In this document: one piece after another, positions 1 through 11,908 of the stretch | Numbering within the stretch: the first letter of the stretch is position 1 | How the letters are laid out: every line of letters begins with the position of its first letter | DNA from: Laccaria trichodermophora | Lineage: Eukaryota; Basidiomycota; Agaricomycetes; Agaricales; Hydnangiaceae | Direction of reading: 5' to 3' | DNA length: 64,000 bases | NCBI GenBank assembly: GCA_018417955.1 | Contig: JACTVC010000014.1 | Span: 1 to 64,000 of the forward strand | The notes under the pieces: model-generated | The model's input: the letters and a program-made list of their open reading frames with translations, nothing else | The model's database searches: none | What the model was told of the DNA's origin: nothing | Made by a program: the position numbers and the translations under genes

Positions 1-1200
1 GGTTCAAAGTTGGGATTTTTTCTGGGGAATTTGAGTGAGAAAAGCGTTCAGCTGTTTCTGAAATATATTCTTACTCAGTTCACTCTAGAGTCTAGACCAG
101 GTACGGACTAGCTCAATCAGCATTGCCATAATGTTGTTGCGAGTTGTGGATTTCAGGGTAGAATAACCCATTGATCGACCAATTTACTATTGACCTTCCA
201 GGTCAGCCCACTTGCCAGAAAACCAGGTGAATGGACAAAACCCCATGCCAGAGAGAAGCAACTCCATTCTATACTCGTTCAGATTTTGACCTGTGGGGGT
301 ATTGACAGGCGATTCATGGCGTTAAACGAATTCGTGGCGTTCAACGAACTCGTGGCGTCAAAGCCGGCGGCAACCAGGGAAGCCCCCAGCACTAGTACGC
401 TACCCTCTAATAATTATGAAGAAACCACACTGCCAAGGGTTGATTACTTAAGTTGTTCATTTTATTTTTCAACCCAACGTACCAAGCCACGAAAGACGTA
501 AGGCCAGGTCACACAATGCCAAGAAGATGGCTTATGCTGAAGTGACTGACGTTCGGTATTGACTGCATGATTGTTTAAATAGAGCGTGGTGATTAACCCA
601 TGAACGTTGTGGTTATCAAGCGTACGTACCAAGCCACGAAAGACATTGATTAATGCGAGGGTGACCGATTTAGATACTATTTAAACGATTGAGCTCGACG
701 TTGTGGATTGCGATTGACGAAGCAGATTGACGGTAGCAATGGGACTGCGTGATTACTTTGATCAACCTATGAACGTTATTGTTATCAATTGTATGTACCA
801 AGCAATGAAAGAGCTTAGATGGACCATGCGAGCGGGGTGACCGATGTAGATACTATCGATGTTGACTGAGTAATCCGAGCGGGGGGGGACAATGTTGTAG
901 ATACTATACGAACGAATGAGCACAGCGTCGTGGATTGGGCTTGGCTAAGCGAGGCTACATACCTCCAACACGTTGATTCTGCGAATGGAAGGACATGTGG
1001 ATAGATAGATACTATTCGACTGAAGGAGGTAAGCGTCGTGGATTACGAGTTACGACGAGGGCAATTGACTGACGATTTGTTTGTCAATGAAACATACCAA
1101 GCCACGCCAGACGTGTGTTCGCGGGATTCTGGTGACCAATGGAGATACTATGCGAAGGAATTAGCACGGCGTCGTCGATTGCGATTGACGAAGCGGGCCT
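1..1200. repeat. Degenerate interspersed and tandem repeats
   Basis: No convincing gene. Three short phrases recur in imperfect copies. Phrase one is accaagccacgaaagac, near 477, 626 and 1089, with a decayed copy near 789. Phrase two is gtgaccgat followed by tagatactat, near 660, 838, 890, 1000 and 1131. Phrase three is gcgtcgtggatt, near 925, 1030 and 1170. Two longer units, beginning with gaacgttgtggttatcaa near 602 and with a diverged copy near 772, suggest a decayed repeat of about 170 bp. The short open frame at 190-501 lacks any recognisable feature. Confidence 0.6.
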
Positions 1201-1665
1201 TGCAGCGACAATGAGTCAAACTGCATGAGTGAAAGGCTGACAGGGAGTCGAGGCCTCATACGCAGCACGGACGACAAGGAGTCAAATCCAGCGGCCAGAT
1301 TGGGAAAAGGACGGATCTAGGACACTTACGTCGTTGGGCCGAAATGCTGACTCTGCGCGAGCGCAAAAGGCACAGGTCTAACCCAGGAGAACATCTGGTT
1401 GGAACCAATGAGCATGGACGTCGTCAACGTGGATATCAGAAGGGACTAGGATACTTACGTTGTTGAGCCGAAATGCTACTCTGCGTGAGGGGAATAGGCG
1501 CAGGTCTATCCCGTGAGGACATCTGGATGGAATTAATGAGCATGGATCTCGTCAACGTGGATAGAAGAAGGGAGAGTAGCAGCGACAAGGAGTCAAACTG
1601 CGAAATGCCGACAATGAGTCAAAGCCTACAACGCAGCGAGGACGACAAGGAGTCAAGTCCCGCTG
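1201..1665 (-). repeat. Hairpin cluster, loop motif on the minus strand
   Basis: Five copies of a hairpin motif read on the minus strand: 1201-1225 (arms TGCAG/CTGCA), 1234-1256 (AGGC/GCCT), 1269-1289 (GGA/TCC), 1579-1601 (GCAG/CTGC) and 1634-1665 (CAGCGGGAC against GTCCTCGCTG, one bulge). The central sequence is TTTGACTCCTTGTCG or one to three changes from it, whereas the arms differ in every copy but remain complementary to each other. A sixth motif near 1607 has hardly any arm pairing. Confidence 0.75.
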
Positions 1666-1960
1666 GAGGAGAAGGGGTCAAGGACGAAAGAACGGTGCTT
1701 ACATTGCTGAGGGCGGTAGGTAAGCGGTGGGGGGAGGTGAGAGATGCGTGGATCGAAGTGCGGAGGTAGAGCGGATCGGATTTGATCGAGGTTTGATAAG
1801 GAAAGCAACAATTCACAACAAGATCAACTTCAAGGCTCCGAGTTGATCTTCAACTCGAAGATCAGTCCTACCCAAGTCCCACATCTTAATCTTGTGTGGT
1901 AGTGCTGGTAAGCGTTTTCTCGTATATCAGTGTTTTCTCGTATATCTTAGATGCTAACCT
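1666..1960. other. Spacer between opposed hairpin clusters
   Basis: About 295 bp without a supported gene. The hairpin motif changes orientation across this stretch: minus-strand copies lie to the left and plus-strand copies to the right. A short near-palindrome based on gatcaacttcaaggctccgag and gttgatcttcaactcgaagatc lies at about 1820-1862. No transcript or promoter can be assigned. Confidence 0.4.
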
Positions 1961-2053
1961 CTCGCAACTTGACTCCTTGTCGTTACGGGAAGGCCGAAGA
2001 CCTTGACTCCTTGTCGGTCTGCGGTCTATCCGAGTTTGACTCTATGTCGCTCG
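1961..2053 (+). repeat. Hairpin cluster, loop motif on the plus strand
   Basis: Three adjacent copies of the TTGACTCCTTGTCG hairpin. The copy at 1961-1989 is imperfect (CTCGCAAC against GTTACGGG). The copy at 1994-2024 pairs 8 of 9 arm positions (CCGAAGACC against GGTCTGCGG). The copy at 2031-2053 has arms CGAG/CTCG and the loop variant TTTGACTCTATGTCG. Confidence 0.7.
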
Positions 2054-2069
2054 TTGCATCACTGACTGT

Positions 2070-2905
2070 CGTCTATACCCCTACGGCAGAATTTCGGACT
2101 CCCGTTGCAAATAGGCTTATACCCCTACGGCAGAATCTCGGACTCCCGTGGCAAATCAACGTTCTACTGCCAGGACGAATGTAATTGCGAAGAACAGATC
2201 CTTTCGCACTGGCTTCCGTTGGGCTTCCGTCGTATGTCGCTCATTGCGTCTCTGACTCGTGGTATTTACGCTGAATGACTAGGAATATGGGCCCACCCCA
2301 CGATCTCGGACTCCTCTATGTCGCTCATTGCATCTCTGACAGTTGTCGTGGTATTTACGCTGAATGGCTAGCAATACACCGCTACGGGAGACTCTAGGCC
2401 AGACGACTAGGAATATGGGGCCACGTCACCTTTCCAATTCAACGTGGTAAGTTTCCTGTTCTTCACCATCTTCCGAGGTATTGGCTGAACTCCTTCTTCT
2501 TCAGTGATGCCCGGGACATCGGATCCGCTCACGGTATGCTAAGAAATGTTCACTTCCTAACGCCGATCCTGGTGGATTGTGCGAAAGCCGTGGCTAAATT
2601 TACCACCGCGCGCCCTGGGCTAATCAAATCACACACACGCTTTCGACAAGCATCGGTGGCAGCGCCTCGTATACCAAGCTACGCTTGTTGTCCCTCAAGA
2701 CGGAGAAAAGGCTAGGGATGTTATTGGGAACTTATCAAGCGCGCGCCCGTGCAATTATTCTTTTGAAAAGCACCGGAAGATTGCTGCCCACAGGAAAGAG
2801 GTAGTAGCAACCAATCTTCCGATGATTTTGCTCAAGTCCTTCTTCATCAGTGGATAGCCGTGACATCGGATACGCTTACGGTATGCAGCAATTTTTCCCG
2901 GGCTG
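2070..2905. repeat. Direct repeats of mixed type
   Basis: No gene is supported here. Direct repeats include ccctacggcagaatttcggactcccgt (near 2078 and 2127, with small differences), gtggtatttacgctgaatg (near 2261 and 2350), and tatgtcgctcattgc with a ctctgac tail (near 2231 and 2317). A longer pair lies about 345 bp apart: 2470-2550 and 2815-2900 share a block that includes gacatcggat, cgct and acggtatgc. The pattern suggests repeated local duplication and decay. Confidence 0.5.
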
Positions 2906-3251
2906 CGCGTGCTGGGCCACGGAGGGTCTCGGCAATAGTTTCATTATTAGGGTCACATTGGGTAGCAATTGGACGTCATAATTAGAAATCTCCACGGTAT
3001 ATACAACACCAGTTTATGGGTTTTAGTCTACACACGGTCCGGATAAATTTATTTACACTGACTTGCCTTGCGATCATCGTCGATTCCTAAACTCTGATTC
3101 CACCAAGGAGAAAAGACGCGACGCGTCGTGTCACGTGCATTGATCAACGTGACAGGTAACTTATCTGATCAACTTCGTTCTCACACTCACCTCCTCGACT
3201 TGACGGACCAACCTCCTGGTGAGTATCTGCCGTCTTTCCATTGCCTTTCAC

Positions 3252-3795
3252 GGAACTTGACTCTTTGTCGTTCCATTGGAGTGTACGGTCTTTGACTCGT
3301 TGTCGGACCGTCTCTCCTTCCCAAGCTTGACTCCTTGTCGCTTGGGTTTTCATCTTAATCGTAAAGCTCGTCGATTGACATGTTTGACAGGACCACAGCT
3401 CGTGTTACCACCGCTCGCGCCCGCCTCACACATTGTGGTGTACTACTTGGAGGCACACTCATCTTCTCTGCCGTTCTCACCTGTTGCCTCCTGCCGGCTC
3501 CAGCATTTCCTTTTCCCAGGTGAGCGTCTGCCGCCCTTGGTTTCTGTTTCGTTTCATGGATTTACGCATTTGACAGGACTTCTGCTCGTGTTACCGCCTC
3601 TCGCTTCCGACTCGTAGTCATTTTTTGTTTTGCGCAGCCAAGGTCTAGGTTCGTACTACGTTCATTATCTTCGTCTGTCATTTTTTTGTACACTTCTTCT
3701 GGGAATTTGACTCTTTGTCGTTCCAACCGAGGATGTGGGTTTTGACTCCTTGTCGATCTACATCCTCGTCTTGAGTTTGACTCCTTGTCGCTCAA
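3252..3795 (+). repeat. Hairpin cluster just upstream of the 3846 gene
   Basis: Six plus-strand hairpins share the core TTTGACTCCTTGTCG. Positions and arms are: 3252-3274 GGAAC/GTTCC; 3285-3311 ACGGTC/GACCGT; 3320-3346 CCCAAGC/GCTTGGG; 3702-3724 GGAAT/GTTCC; 3728-3768, nine Watson-Crick pairs CGAGGATGT/ACATCCTCG followed by four more pairs that need G-U wobbles; 3771-3795 TTGAG/CTCAA. Arm sequences are unrelated between copies, yet each copy pairs with itself. The last copy ends 50 bp before the ATG at 3846, so the cluster could be 5' UTR or promoter. TGACTC also resembles a Gcn4/AP-1 half site, which is an alternative reading. Confidence 0.8.
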
Positions 3796-3845
3796 TTTCT
3801 ATCATTTACCCTCGATCGAGTTCAATACTCATGCCTTGAACAGCC

Positions 3846-6400
3846 ATGTCCCCCTCCAACGCCCAACCTTATTATAAAGAATACTTCCGCGAAGGGGATC
3901 GTGATTACCAGGCCACGGATGCGGCATGCTGGGATGTGACGGACCGTCGAGTTCGGTCAGGGGAGGTTTTGAGTGAAGCGGGTATCAACACGTACATGGA
4001 GCACCCGGACAGCGAGGATGCGAGCCATTGGTGGGTAATCACAACCCCAAATGCTGGGTACATTCCCACTGCCCCCATCGGCATCCGAACGATTCAAGCG
4101 AGAGCGGACGGACGTTTTGGCTTGGATGACCGCACTCAACATCCGCAGATGTACGTCAGGGGTTTCGAGTACATTTGCTGTATTCCCAAGCGCGAGCACT
4201 CGCGACGCATGTTATGGTGGACTCCTACTCCGGACGATTGTCCCCCTATCCCGAATGGCCCTTTTGCAATCATGATTCGTGTCCTCAAACCGCACCTGTT
4301 GGAGGGATACAAGAAACTTCGCGACAAGTATGTTGGCCTCATAGGCCAACGTCCCGATCGCTCTCCGCTGGCTGGCCTCCTTGTGACGACTATGTGTCAA
4401 TGTCTTGATAAACTCAGATCTTTCGGAATGACGTACAAAGAGATCGTACTTGCGGTTGCAGAGTTTCAGCGGGCAGTACTCGATATACACGGGTGGATTG
4501 AATACGTCGATGTTTACCAGCCTCGTCTGCGCCCTGGTCCCAATGGCATTGAGAAACATGAAGCCAATCAGAAACTTATGGGCGCATTTACGGAGAAACT
4601 CATTGTTGCGCAACAACTTCACGCGATGGGCATTCCGGTTTGGTTGATTCGACCGTCTTTTCGGATTTTGCCAACGATGAATGTCAACATGTATTCCCCC
4701 CAGCGACATGATGACGATATCGTCTTGCGGCAGTTTTCCGATGGGTGGGGAAAGCCTGACCCCTATCCCATTCTGGTTGTTGGCCCATCATCCGCGGAAC
4801 TCTACCGGTGGACGCAGCGCATAGGCTGCGGGATCATGGACCTTCAGGACGTTACGGCTATAGGCCGTCAGGATTTCATTGAGGGAAAAGTCAAGCTGGG
4901 TGCGGTTCGAGAGTCTTGTACGTGAAAGCTTCTTCTATTTGGACCAGTAGCTAACATTTATCTTTTGTAGACTCACTTCCTGTCCCGTCCGTTGCCCAAT
5001 TGTCGGCTGCAGGGGCAGTGGGGCCCATTGGTAAGAAGGACTGTTATCATGTTGATGTTCTCAATGCTAACTTGGAGTGTATTCAGCTGGATCATCTTCT
5101 GGGAGTGAGGGACAGTATTCCTCAGCAACTTCAACCACTCAGCAAGGTAAAGTCGTGCTTTCGCTTCAAGTGCCGAGTTTACTAAAACGTGTTTGCAGTT
5201 TTACAATCCGTGAGATCCCAGCAGCTATCCCAGCCACGATCCCAGCAGCAGTCCCTGCCACCCTCGATGCCTGTTATTCCACCCTCTCTGGGGCTCGCGC
5301 CAACGTTGGATGACGGTCCTGGGCCCTCCAAGCGCCCACGCCTAGCGGGCCAAGATGCCCCAGACAGCCCGTTCATGCCTGACCTTATGCCAAGATGGGC
5401 GGAGGCTTTGCGAAGCATTGATTCCGATCGCAGCCGAGTAATCAAGCATCCCGATCACATCGCGAACATTGGCTTCAAATACCCTAAGCCCGAGATCTTT
5501 TTGAACTCCAAAAACCGGGCTTTGTATACTGCGACGTGGTTGGCCATTCGAGCACATCATGCTTACACGCTCGGCACTGCGACGTCGCTCCCCCCACCCA
5601 TCAGCTCGCAGCAGTGGCGCAACTTTCTCATCAAAATTTTTCCCTTCTTGCACCCTGAAAGTATCGATGTCGCGGCACAGCTTGATATACCCACGCCTTC
5701 CACTCCACAACCCGACGGGAAGGGGAAGCAGAGTGGCAAGGGGCCAGGCAAATCTCGCACCAAAAAACCGAATTCTTATCTGGATCAGATCCCGCTTAAA
5801 CATGGCCAGGTCGATAGGGTGGTTTTCTACGATACGACGATTCAACTGGGTACCGCCGCAGAGCTGGAGAATGCATTGACGCCGGAAATCACACAGGAGG
5901 TACTCTGGGAACTCTCTCACATGAGCTTCCGCTTCGAGCTTGTGAGTCTCGATGCCGTCGCCGCCACTGCGATGTACCAAGCTCGTGAAGATTTAACCCA
6001 GGAGAAGGCAGCGGCTGCCCGTGTCCAGGAAGTTCTTCGGGTATTTCCCATGTCTGGTGAGGTGGTGGGCCCTTTCATAATCAACGAGATCCCGATTCGC
6101 GATTTAGGGTTGATGGCAGCAGATCTGAACGAACGGAACCGTTATCTTATGGCGCTGGGGCATTTGATGTCTTCGTGGAAGGGTTGCCCGGATTCTATTA
6201 CCAAAGCGAGGTCAGGCCCCTTGGTAAATCAAGTGCGTCGTCTGGAGGAGGCTTGTGCACAGTTCTATTGCCAGAGTTTCTTTGACAACTTTGGCCGTGC
6301 ACCTGTCATACCCTGCCGTCTTCCTTCTCGTTCTCTTGCACGTACCCAGCCTGTTAGCTTCGCGGACTCTGTAGCTTCCATGCCACCTCGATCATCATAA
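3846..6400 (+). CDS. Hypothetical four-exon protein, about 797 aa
   Basis: Exons are 3846-4917, 4971-5030, 5087-5146 and 5199-6400. All introns are 52-56 nt, GT-AG, have CTAAC/CTAA-like branch sites and sit in phase 1, so the joined frame is continuous to the TAA. The start is the first in-frame ATG. I do not recognise the family. Visible parts are: an N-terminal globular half with Cys, Trp and Arg-rich stretches (ICCIPKREHSRRMLWWTPTP, around residues 115-134); two very short 20-codon exons encoding a Ser/Gln/Ala linker; a Gln/Pro/Ser-rich stretch with a basic KRPR; a second globular domain; and a Lys/Gly-rich segment (GKGKQSGKGPGKSRTKK). No signal peptide or membrane segment is seen. The hairpin cluster lies immediately upstream and a KDZ transposase gene follows 200 bp downstream on the same strand. 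It may be a multicopy, transposon-neighbour gene; this is inference. Confidence 0.8.
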
Positions 6401-6599
6401 TTGTTTGGAACAATCATAGCACGCAGACTTCTTTGCCTCATGTCGCCTCGTTTTTTTCTTATCATCGGCACATGATGTATAAATATATCTTTTTTGGGAC
6501 TGTCTTTGCTCCCGTGCATTTGGGGGTTTGATGGGAACTTGGTAAGTCCCTTTTCTCTTCTTTCCCCTCATCTTCGTGCTTTGTGCATTGCAATTCTCG
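6401..6599 (+). other. Intergenic spacer with possible KDZ promoter
   Basis: This 199-bp gap separates the hypothetical gene from the KDZ ATG at 6600. A TATA-like stretch (tataaatata) lies at 6478-6487, about 115 bp before the ATG, followed by pyrimidine-rich sequence typical of fungal promoters. No counterpart of the right terminal motif at 12156-12169 is visible here, so the left end of the transposon is not located. Confidence 0.4.
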
Positions 6600-9500
6600 A
6601 TGTCATTCAGAAGGAGTCGTTACTTGGGCAAGGCTGGACTTGCTATAGGGTCTCCCGCTGTGAAAAAGAAGTCTTCGGCTAAATCTTGGGTGTCAACTGA
6701 TGATGCCAGTGTGTCACGTCGTCCTTATGGGCTACCTGGTGTTCAGATCTTGCCTAGGCAGGACTTGACAACTCCTCTGGGTTCCTTTCTTCAGATACCC
6801 TTGCCTACTGCTGCTGATTTGCATGATGATGCTGCTGCTGCTGCTGTTGACACTGATGATAATGGGACTGACTGGGATAATGGTGACTCTGAGGATTCTG
6901 AGGGGGTTTCACCTAGTGAAGGTCTTCATCCCTTGGTATTTCCTGCTGAGCAAGGCTCTCCAAGTAAAAAGAAAGACAAGAAGACAACATTGTGGAAAAA
7001 CTGGGCTTTGAAACTGATTCCAGAGCTTCTGGATCCCTATCTGAACTTGTTGAGAGAGTCAGAGAACTTAAAAAATATAGATAGGAGGTTACCTCACTGT
7101 TCTTGCAATGGAAGAGGGCATAAAATGAAGGTTATTGCAGTGTTTTTTGAGAGTAAGTTATTCTTGCTGCCTCAGAATTGATTTGCCATGGCTAATCTGT
7201 TGTGACTGCCACTTAGAGCTCACATCAGTGGAAGTGTGTTCTTGCTCTGCATGTCTACAGCTCTTGGCTATGGGGCTGTTTCCAGCCTCACCACTTCGAC
7301 CTACATTGGCTGTGGATCTAAATATGCTTGACTATGTGAATGAGCTTTTTGTTCGCTCGCCACCAAACACTACTGCATGGTGTGACTCTCTAGAGGCATT
7401 TCTTGGTTCCCGTAGCTATAAGCTTGAGAGTAGAGATGCAATAAGGCGTCGCTTTGGAAATGCTCTGCAGTGGTATGGGAATTTGATTGCTCAAAAAGAG
7501 CTATTAATCTCTGGGATCATAAATGAGAGTCGTGCTGGAATGGAGGGTCAGGATGACCTTTCTTCTGAATCTGAGGAATTAGATGAAGAAAGTTATGGAC
7601 CACCTCTGACATCTAGTCCTGCTCCTTCTGCAGATGAGGCTAGTGATGGTTCTGAGGCTAGTGATGGTTCTCCTGATGTTCAAGATAGTACAAATGCTAC
7701 ATCTGGTATTCATAGACCAAGTCTATATTTACGGCAGCGTTGCCCACTTTGTTTTGGTGGAGATAAACCACATGATGACAACTTTCTGTAGGTGTTATTT
7801 TATATTTTTATGTTCACATCTCATTTTTATGTTGTCAGTGCGGATGTTATTGTGTGCATTGATGCCTGCTTTACTCACAAAAGAAGAAATCCAGCAAAAG
7901 GTGGGGCAAAGGGTCCTGAAAATCTCCATCCAGAAACTGTCTTTGTGTCAGACAAGAATGTTGCTGAGATGAAAGCCTATGTTGAGACTACTCGTCCTGT
8001 AAAATCAAAGTCAAAGGAAAAGACAAAGGAGGGCTCTGATGGTCATGGTGTAGAAGATTCCTATGAGCCTGGAATGAAAGTCCCAGTTTCAGCTTTGGAA
8101 GGGTGCTTGGCCTCATTTGTGGCTGCAGATGAAAGGAGGACAAAAGCCAGTACACAGTTCTTTGCAGACACAGGACTTATGGCTATGCTCTGTCGTCATG
8201 ACCATGTGCTCTGGATTGTGAATATGACCACTGCTGGAGAACAACAATATTATGCTTTAGCATTGATTAAGGAGCTTTTTTTGAATTTGCCTTTGTCAAT
8301 GACTGTGGGGATACTCTATGATATTGGTTGTCAGTTGGAGAGAAGTTGCAAGATATGGGGTTTTCTGGAGGAATTTATGGCACGCATTATTTTTGCACTG
8401 GCAGTGTTTCATGCATATGGTCACCAGTGGCCATGCCAACTAATCTACCACCCCCGTAAATGTGAAGGTTTTGGACTCTCTGATGGAGAGGGCTGTGAAC
8501 GCTTCTGGAGTTCCATAAAGTTACTAATTCCATCAATGCGCGTGGCAGGGGTAAGTCATCATGTGTCATCCTTGAAAAGAAATTTAATGATTGTCTAAAA
8601 TAGTTCTACCATCGTCTGTTCACAATTGATACTCAGGTGAAACACCTAGAGAAAAAGTCATTCAAGGTGATGGGAAAATGGCTTCAACGTAAATGGCTGC
8701 ATTGCCTAGAAAAGAAGATTGGGGCTGAGGAAATTCTCCAAGAACTTGGTCTAGAGATGCCTCTTCTTGAGAAAGAATGGAAAGACCAGGTTGTGGCACA
8801 GACTAAGCCCTTGGCAAGACAGTCAAAGAATATTGCGAATAATGCTGTCAAAGAGATAATGGCTTTGTATACTGCAAGAAATGCATTTGTGGGTGAGTTG
8901 GGAGAGCTTGATCAAAAGCTAATTTCTGGTGACTATGGAGATGATATGTTGGTGGAGGATGTCCTGGCAGCACGTCTGGCTGTAGTGAAGAAGCAAAAGG
9001 CTATAGAGGATACCATTAAAACAAAGAAGAAAAAGCTTGGTGTGAGGGATCAAGAAAATTTGAAGGATCTGATGGGCAATAAATTTCTTCAGTTAAAACT
9101 CAATGCCAGAGCCCTCAAGCAAAGGCTTAGAGATCGATTGCGCAATCGAAAGTTTGAGTTGGAGAGATTAGAAAGAGCATACCGGAATACAACTTCCAAT
9201 GGTAAGCTTTTATTTAGGATATAATTATGGTGGCTGGCTAATATATACTTTGATAGAGACGAAATTGCATTCACATGTGCAGAAACAGGTCAATCGGCAG
9301 CAACCAACAATTGCTAGATTGGCAAAAAAATACAATGACATGTGCTATGATATGACAAAGCAGATAGAAGGAAAGAAAGCTCCTCAGAAAGCAATAGCTC
9401 CAGTCCCAATTAATCGGGACACTCTGTTCTCTTTGGATGTGGATGATGACATCTGGCAGGATATAGGCTTGGATGAGCATGAAAGTGAGGTGATCCCAGG

Positions 9501-10129
9501 TTGGCTTGGAGATGAGAAAGTCCGTGAAGGAATCAAAGCAATGCTTACTGTGAAAAGATGCATGGAGGAGATTGCTAGAATCAAAAGAGAGCGGACTGCT
9601 TTACAAGAGTGGTCTAAGGAGGAGTGGCAAGCAATAAATGCAGCCATTGATATATGTGGTAAGTTTTCTGGATGTTGCTTTTTTTGTGGAATCTAATAGG
9701 TGTTGTATTGTTGTAGAGGATGAGGATATCAAACACCAGTTACTCATCAGAAAGGTGCAACATCTGAGTTTATGTGCACAATGGAGGGAAGAGGTGTCTC
9801 TCATACCAGGTGCATATCGTATGTTGCATGGATGGGGACCAAGTGAAGCAGAAATGGAGAGTGCATTGAAAGAATTGTCACAGGAACATGTTGATGATGA
9901 GGGAAGTGATGATGAGCAGTTAAACTGCACATATGATATTGAAGAAGAGGACAATAACAATGTTATTGAAGAAACAGAAGTCTTGGCAGCATCAGATGCA
10001 TACAGAGCAGCGGATAATGGGTTGTCATTTGGGAGATGGGATTTGGAGAACTTGTGGGAGGATGTGGAAGATGGAGAAGAAAGTGTCTTTGAAGCTACAG
10101 CCTCACGCAAACGGCCAAGGCAAAAGTAG
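6600..10129 (+). CDS. KDZ-family transposase, intact six-exon gene
   Basis: Exons are 6600-7152, 7217-7787, 7839-8550, 8604-9201, 9257-9658 and 9717-10129. All introns are GT-AG and the phases agree, giving about 1082 aa without a stop. Order of parts: an acidic low-complexity N-terminus; a cysteine cluster of the CxC1-like kind that accompanies KDZ transposases (CSCNGRGHK near 170, CSCSAC near 192, then GLFP and RRRFGNALQWY); CPLCF near 360; and the catalytic core. The likely triad is Asp383 in CIDACFTH, Asp536 in YDIGCQ and Glu595 in GCERFWS, with FHAYGHQWPCQ between the last two. A Lys/Glu-rich probable coiled coil and an acidic tail ending KRPRQK follow. Family assignment is strong from the core motifs; triad assignment is by analogy with the second KDZ gene in the window. 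It should cut and join element ends in the nucleus. Confidence 0.93.
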
Positions 10130-10249
10130 CATGAGATAGAAGAGTTGTGATGGTATTGGATTGAAAGCTTGTAATACTATGACTTTGGACTTTTATGGCA
10201 GAGTAGGGTGATGGAGAGGGTGGTAAGGTAAGTGTTCTATGTGATATAC

Positions 10250-11030
10250 AAGATTGAAAATGTTATAGTAGAGGTATATTGAAAGTTTTGAATGGTATGA
10301 TATTTGGTGTGGTATGATGGTATGATTCCATATTCCATTTGTATAGTATGATCCCATCTCTATGGTATTATTGCAATGGTCTGGTATGGTATGATTCCAT
10401 CTCTATATGATTATTCCAATGGTATGGCATGGTATGATTCCATCTCTATGGTATTATTCCAATGGTATGGTATGGTATGATTCCATCTCTCTGGTATTAT
10501 TCCAATGGCATGGCATGGTATGATTCCATCTCCATGGTATCATTAGAATGGAATGGTATGGTATGATTCCATCAGTATGGTATCATTCCAATGGTATGGC
10601 ATGGTATGATTCCATCTCTATGGTATTATTGCAATGGTATGGTATGGTATGATTCCATCTCTATGGTATCATTCCAATGGTATGGCATGGTATGATTCCA
10701 TCTCCATGGTATTATTGGAATGGAATGGAATGGTATGATTCCATCTCTATGGTATCATTCCAATGGTATGGCATGGTATGATTCCATCAGTATGGTATGA
10801 TTCCAATGGTATGGCATGGTATGATTCCATCAGTATGGTATGATTCCAATGGTATGGCATGGTATGATTCCATCAGTATGGTATGATTCCAATGGTATGG
10901 CATGGTATGATTCCATCTCCATGGTATTATTCCAACAGTATGGTATGGTATGATTCCATCTCCATGGTATTATTCCAACGGTATGGTATGGTATGATTCC
11001 ATCTCTATGTTATATTCCTATAGTATTTAA
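10250..11030. repeat. TGATTCCATCTC minisatellite, 43-48 bp period
   Basis: About 16-17 imperfect copies of a unit made of ggtatggtatgattccatctctatggtattattccaat, shown here by its key phrases GGTATGGTATGATTCC and TATGGTATTATTCCAA. Length differences come from extra GGTAT/GGCAT pentamers. It lies in the 3' flank of the transposase gene and inside the inferred transposon. Confidence 0.9.
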
Positions 11031-11900
11031 AAGTCAATTGCAAAGTGGTTTCTTCTATATGCATGTTGGAGGAATGGCCAATAGGTGGTAAATCATAGAG
11101 CTGGTAGGTAGGAAGTAGTAGGCACATACTCAAAAAGGAACAAGGGCAAAGGACAACACAATACAATAGAGCTGAGTAAGTTAAAGAGTCAATTACTATT
11201 GGAGGACTTCCACATAAACCAAAGAGTGGAAGAACTGTGGGGAGTCTCCAACAGCCATCCATCATTGATCGTGCAATTGTTGTATGACCACATATGCATA
11301 TGTTGATTGAGAAACAACTGGATGGCTGTCCATTCAATCTGCATGTGATTATTTTCATTGTTCTCCAACATGACTATAAGTCCAGTCAGCAAGTGGTCAG
11401 TGACATTATCATCATCAATGTCACCCTGTTGAAAAAATTGATCACAGAGAACTTTTGTCATATGACAGTTGAACTTGACCCTTGCAATATGCACATATAG
11501 TGTCAAACTTTTCTTGAAATGTAGAGCAGTCATGCCTTTGCAATAAATAAAGTCTTGCAAAATTCTTGTTTTCATTCAGAGCCCATGCCATTGTGATAGA
11601 TACAACATTAATTTATTTGTCATGAATATAAATGGCCTGGCAAGATATACACTTTTAAGTGGCTTGTGATGGATTATCCACAGTGAAAATGGCCAAACCC
11701 TGGGATAAAGCCCAATCAAGCTAATTTTCAAGTGAATTTTCAAAGGATCAAGTTCATCCTATAGCCTCCACTTGTAGCTTAAAATGTTAGAAGAAATCTG
11801 AAGAACCATTCCACAAAAAATGGAGCCCAATGGATCAGTATTGCAGCCTGGAGAAATAATTTTCATATTTTGTAAAAAGGACCCCAGACACCCTGTGACA
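11031..11900. other. AT-rich stretch, no supported gene
   Basis: An open frame exists on the minus strand at 11189-11575 (128 codons) with an unremarkable, possibly coding composition. It has no recognisable motif, no clear splice partners and no supported promoter. I treat it as unproven. The stretch lies between the two satellite blocks within the inferred KDZ transposon. Confidence 0.3.
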
Positions 11901-11908
11901 GCTATGGA

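Noticed and set aside
1473..1816. Overlapping plus and minus frames of 98 and 65 codons
   Set aside because: They run through the hairpin and direct-repeat region, are Arg/Ser/Glu-rich by repeat composition, and have no motif.
1201..3795. CRISPR-like array of the TTTGACTCCTTGTCG motif
   Set aside because: Spacing is irregular, orientation is mixed and the genome is eukaryotic. The motif is the loop of hairpins, not a spaced direct repeat.
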